64,000 nucleotides of DNA, taken from Fluviicoccus keumensis. Lineage in GTDB: Bacteria; Pseudomonadota; Gammaproteobacteria; Pseudomonadales; Moraxellaceae. This document shows, piece after piece, positions 61,369-64,000 of the stretch (position 1 is the first letter of the stretch; each line of letters starts with the position of its first letter). The position numbers and the translations under genes are program-made. The notes under the pieces are model-generated. The model ran no database searches. It was not told where the DNA came from and saw only the letters and a program-made list of their open reading frames with translations. The DNA lies in the NCBI RefSeq assembly GCF_004217445.1, contig NZ_SHKX01000014.1:150427-214426 (forward strand), given 5' to 3'.

Positions 61369-62457
61369 ATGCGCGCCCTCCTGCCGCCCCTGATGCTGTT
61401 GATCACCCTGGGGCTGGCGGGATGCGCCGCGCACAACCCCTATTACGATCCCGCCAAACCCCATCACACGCCGGAAGGATTCCGCAATCTGCACCAGCCG
61501 CCCCGGCAGCTCGACCTGGCCTTCCTGAAATGGCAATGGCAACGTGTCTGGCAAGGTCTCCCGCCCAAGCCGCCGACCGATCCGATTCCGACACAGGCCC
61601 CCGATGTGGACTACCTCGCGCACAACAGGACGGATACCACGATCACCTGGATCGGCCACGCCACCTTGCTGGTGCAAACCGCCGGCCTGAACATCCTCAC
61701 CGACCCGGTATTTTCCGATCGAGCCTTTCCGGTCTCCTTCCTCGGTCCGAAACGACATCAGCCGCCCGGCGTGCCGCTGGAAAAGCTGCCGCATATCGAC
61801 GCCGTGCTGATCTCCCATGACCACTACGATCACCTCGACCTGCCCAGCATCCGCCGCCTCTATCAACAGGAAGGCGGGCCGCCGGAAATCTACGCACCGC
61901 TGGGCATCAACGACTGGCTGGCACGACATGTCACGCACGGCGACAGCCGTTACCTACACGGGCTGGACTGGTGGGACAGCCAACGCTTGGCGGGCGTGGA
62001 ACTGCAACTGTTACCGGTGCAGCACTGGTGCGCCCGCGGCATCCTCGACCGTAACCACCGCCTGTGGGGAGCGTGGTCCGTCCATAGCCCGCAGGTGCGC
62101 TTCTTTTTCGGCGGGGACTTTGCGCTCTCGACCGACCTGGACACCATTGGCGCCAGAACCGGCGGCTTTGATCTGGCCGCCTTGCCGATTGGTGCGTACG
62201 AACCACGCTGGATGATGAAGCCCGCCCATATCAACCCGGCCGAAGCCGTCGACGCCAGGTCACGCTTGCGCGCCAGACGCGCGGTAGCCATGCATTGGGG
62301 AACGTTTGAACTGTCCGATGAACCTCTGGACGAGCCGCCGCGCGCGCTGGCACGCGCCCGACAGGCCGCCGGACTCACTGAGGACGACTTCTTCCTGCTA
62401 CGGCATGGGGAAACCCGGATAAGAGCCGGAGATGACTGGCGGCCGCCGACTCACTAG
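61369..62457 (+). CDS. MBL-fold metallo-hydrolase lipoprotein
   Basis: 362 residues from the ATG at 61369 (MRALLPPLMLLITLGLAGCA), lipobox GLAGC. The beta-lactamase-like fold shows LISHDHYDHLD (H-x-H-x-D-H), LPVQHWCARG, FFFGGDFALSTDLD and MHWGTF. It is like the UlaG/NAPE-PLD branch: ITWIGHATLLVQTAGLNILT, TDPVFSDR. Probably an outer- or inner-membrane-anchored phosphodiesterase or lipase of unknown substrate. It sits 4 bp after thyA and before folA, in the operon that also makes Lgt. Confidence 0.9.
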   Translation: MRALLPPLMLLITLGLAGCAAHNPYYDPAKPHHTPEGFRNLHQPPRQLDLAFLKWQWQRVWQGLPPKPPTDPIPTQAPDVDYLAHNRTDTTITWIGHATLLVQTAGLNILTDPVFSDRAFPVSFLGPKRHQPPGVPLEKLPHIDAVLISHDHYDHLDLPSIRRLYQQEGGPPEIYAPLGINDWLARHVTHGDSRYLHGLDWWDSQRLAGVELQLLPVQHWCARGILDRNHRLWGAWSVHSPQVRFFFGGDFALSTDLDTIGARTGGFDLAALPIGAYEPRWMMKPAHINPAEAVDARSRLRARRAVAMHWGTFELSDEPLDEPPRALARARQAAGLTEDDFFLLRHGETRIRAGDDWRPPTH

Positions 62458-62490
62458 AATGCACGAATATCTTAACCATCGGTCATCTTC

Positions 62491-62997
62491 ATGCCCCGTC
62501 TCGCACTTATTGCCGCCGTCGCTGAAAACGGCTGTATCGGCATCAACAACCAACTGCCCTGGTATCTACCGGAAGATCTCAAGTACTTCCGACGCCTGAC
62601 CACCGGCGGTGTGGTCATCATGGGTCGCAAGACCTACGAGTCCATCGGCAAGCCATTACCGAACCGCACCAATATTGTCATCAGCCGCAGCTCTGGCTAT
62701 CAAGCCGAAGGCGTGAAAGTCGTCGCCACCTTGGAGAACGCACTGGCCTTAGCCGCACAAATCAGTGAAATCAATGGTAACGCAGATGTGTTCGTGATCG
62801 GCGGCGCCCAAATTTATGCGCTGGCCCTGCCGCACGCCAACCGCCTTTATCTCACGGAAGTCCAAAAGACCGTGGAGGGCGATGCCTTTTTTCCGCCAAT
62901 CGATTCTGTTCAATGGCGAGAAATCGGCAGCGAGGCGCATTATTACGAGCCTGCGGATACTCATTACCGGTTTGTCATCTACGAGCGCACGCACTAA
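62491..62997 (+). CDS. folA: dihydrofolate reductase
   Basis: 168 residues. Regenerates tetrahydrofolate consumed by ThyA. Motifs: LIAAVAENGCIGINNQLPW, LPEDLKYFRRLT (acidic residue at the substrate site), VVIMGRKTYESIGKPLPNRT and DVFVIGGAQIYALAL. It lies 33 bp after the MBL gene. Confidence 0.97.
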   Translation: MPRLALIAAVAENGCIGINNQLPWYLPEDLKYFRRLTTGGVVIMGRKTYESIGKPLPNRTNIVISRSSGYQAEGVKVVATLENALALAAQISEINGNADVFVIGGAQIYALALPHANRLYLTEVQKTVEGDAFFPPIDSVQWREIGSEAHYYEPADTHYRFVIYERTH

Positions 62998-63029
62998 GAC
63001 CGCAGGTCGCCAATTGACGAGAGTGTTGT

Positions 63030-63557
63030 ATGGAAATCGCCGTTCTGGGGGGAGGTTGCTTCTGGTGTCTGGAAGCCGTTTATGAACAGGTTAGGGGCGT
63101 GGATCGGGTTACCCCGGGCTATTGCGGCGGGCATCGGCCCGATCCCAGCTACGAACAAGTCTGTGCCGGCGTTACCGGTCATGCCGAAGTCGTCGAGATT
63201 TGCTTCGACCCAACCATCATCACGTTCCGGCAAATCCTGGAGGTTTTTTTCGCCATCCATGACCCGACCACCCTCAATCGCCAGGGTAATGATATCGGCA
63301 CACAGTACCGCTCGGTAATCTTCTGCCAATCCGACAGTCAGCACCAAGAGGCCGTGGCCGTCATTGAAGCCTTGACTCAAGCAAACGCCTTTCCCACCCC
63401 GATTGTCACAGAAGTCGCCGCCAATCCGGTGTTCTATCCTGCCGAGGCCTATCACCACCATTACTTTGCCCGTAACCCGCAACAGGGTTATTGCCAGTTC
63501 GTCGTAGCCCCGAAGGTGCTCAAGTTCCGGCAGTACTTCAAGGATTGGCAAAAGTAA
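63030..63557 (+). CDS. msrA: peptide methionine sulfoxide reductase MsrA
   Basis: 175 residues. Catalytic motif GGGCFWCLEAVYEQVRGVDR, with Cys10. Also GYCGG…YEQVCAGVTGHAE and YHHHYFARNPQQGYCQF, a possible resolving Cys near the C-terminus. It repairs oxidised Met-S-sulfoxide in proteins. Starts 32 bp after folA. Confidence 0.96.
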   Translation: MEIAVLGGGCFWCLEAVYEQVRGVDRVTPGYCGGHRPDPSYEQVCAGVTGHAEVVEICFDPTIITFRQILEVFFAIHDPTTLNRQGNDIGTQYRSVIFCQSDSQHQEAVAVIEALTQANAFPTPIVTEVAANPVFYPAEAYHHHYFARNPQQGYCQFVVAPKVLKFRQYFKDWQK

Positions 63558-63628
63558 TCTGGCGACCTGCCCTTCCGTGGTCTATATCAATAATGACAGC
63601 CTTCAGCTTGACTCACAGGGAGTCCGAC

Positions 63629-63829
63629 ATGACCACGATTACTCTGCGCGATGTCGATCCGCGCACCATCCACCGACAAATTACCCAACTGGAAGCCATG
63701 CAGCAACAAATGTCGAAAGACGCCGGAGCAGATACCGAAGCCATGAAGGAAACGCTGCGCCTTCTACACCAGATTGAGGAAACGATCCGCCACGATGCAC
63801 GCGAGGCTCATCATATGCCGCATCATTGA
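63629..63829 (+). CDS. small helical protein of unknown function
   Basis: 66 residues from the ATG at 63629; AGGGAG lies six bases upstream. The product is Gln/Met/Glu-rich (IHRQITQLEAMQQQMSKD, LRLLHQIEETIRHDARE) and ends in a His-rich tail (HHMPHH) that could bind metal. Predicted as a single long helix pair. No family recognised. Confidence 0.6.
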   Translation: MTTITLRDVDPRTIHRQITQLEAMQQQMSKDAGADTEAMKETLRLLHQIEETIRHDAREAHHMPHH

Positions 63830-63909
63830 GTCGAAACGACGATAGATAGGTGCCCCAGTATTTATAAAACGCCTGCCCTAAAAGCGCCCTATCCTCCGAC
63901 TCCATAAAG

Positions 63910-63945
63910 CAAAACCCCCTTGCTGTTTCCGGCAAGGGGGTTTTG
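63910..63945 (-). terminator. rho-independent terminator of the rRNA operon
   Basis: CAAAACCCCCTTGC – 8 nt – GCAAGGGGGTTTTG, a perfect 14-bp stem with T-runs on both sides, just past the 5S rRNA on the minus strand. Confidence 0.95.
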
Positions 63946-63952
63946 GTGTTAA

Positions 63953-64000
63953 GTGTCTGGCGATGACCTACTCTCACATGGCGAATGCCACACTACCATC
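63953..64000 (-). rRNA. rrf: 5S rRNA, 3' end (partial)
   Basis: On the minus strand the end reads GATGGTAGTGTGGCATTCGC, then CATGTGAGAGTAGGTCATCG and CCAGACAC, matching the 3' part of 5S rRNA. The gene and the rest of the operon continue beyond the right edge. Confidence 0.93.

Noticed and set aside
63681..63977. Minus-strand 98-codon ORF near the right edge
   Set aside because: Overlaps the terminator and 5S rRNA 3' end.

Overview
The window is 64 kb of GC-rich, densely coding bacterial chromosome. RecBCD, SbcCD, two UPF0149/YecA-family genes, RNase R–RlmB, Lgt–ThyA, a czcCBA-type efflux set and a rho-independently terminated 5S rRNA together suggest a gamma- or betaproteobacterium (perhaps near Chromobacteriaceae). 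No gene here fixes the genus.

Layout. 1–5.2 kb: a partial GlxA/AraC regulator, small exported and lipoproteins, a TM2-domain protein. 5.2–8.1 kb: two ~100-bp inverted-repeat (MITE-like) elements around an orphan HigA-type antitoxin, then a strikingly AT-rich NACHT NTPase gene that runs 8 bp into the end of recD. 8.1–22.4 kb: recC-recB-recD, sbcD-sbcC and a small HNH nuclease with a glycine-zipper tail, all on the minus strand. 22.4–24.6 kb: two YecA/UPF0149 paralogues and a cupin gene. 24.6–36.9 kb: a complete type I-C CRISPR-Cas locus, transcribed on the minus strand as cas3-cas5-cas8c(cas11c inside)-cas7-[higB-higA toxin-antitoxin]-cas4-cas1-cas2-leader-array. The array has 61 full-length 31-bp repeats and 60 spacers, plus an older truncated repeat at the trailer end. 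37–42.9 kb: an EamA transporter, rlmB-rnr, a TSUP (TauE/SafE) permease with a small overlapping upstream ORF, and tRNA-Leu(CAG). 42.9–50.7 kb: a divalent-cation czcCBA-type efflux operon divergent from a TctDE-like two-component system. 50.8–58.9 kb: lipid/alcohol-type metabolism under two TetR regulators (GMC oxidoreductase, SDR, acyl-CoA ligase, M24-like protein, ferritin-like putative di-metal enzyme). 58.9–64 kb: NRDE protein, lgt-thyA-MBL-fold lipoprotein-folA, msrA, a small helical protein, and the 3' end of an rRNA operon (5S) reading in from the right on the minus strand.

How it fits together. The left half is rich in genome defence and double-strand-end processing: a NACHT protein beside RecBCD, SbcCD, an HNH nuclease and a large I-C CRISPR system. 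The most notable points are: a HigBA-like addiction module placed exactly between the interference and adaptation halves of the cas operon; an in-frame internal start in cas8c with a very good Shine-Dalgarno sequence, predicting Cas11c; a fossil repeat with a clean 10-bp internal deletion at the array trailer; and the foreign base composition of the NACHT gene. The right half is mainly housekeeping and metabolism.
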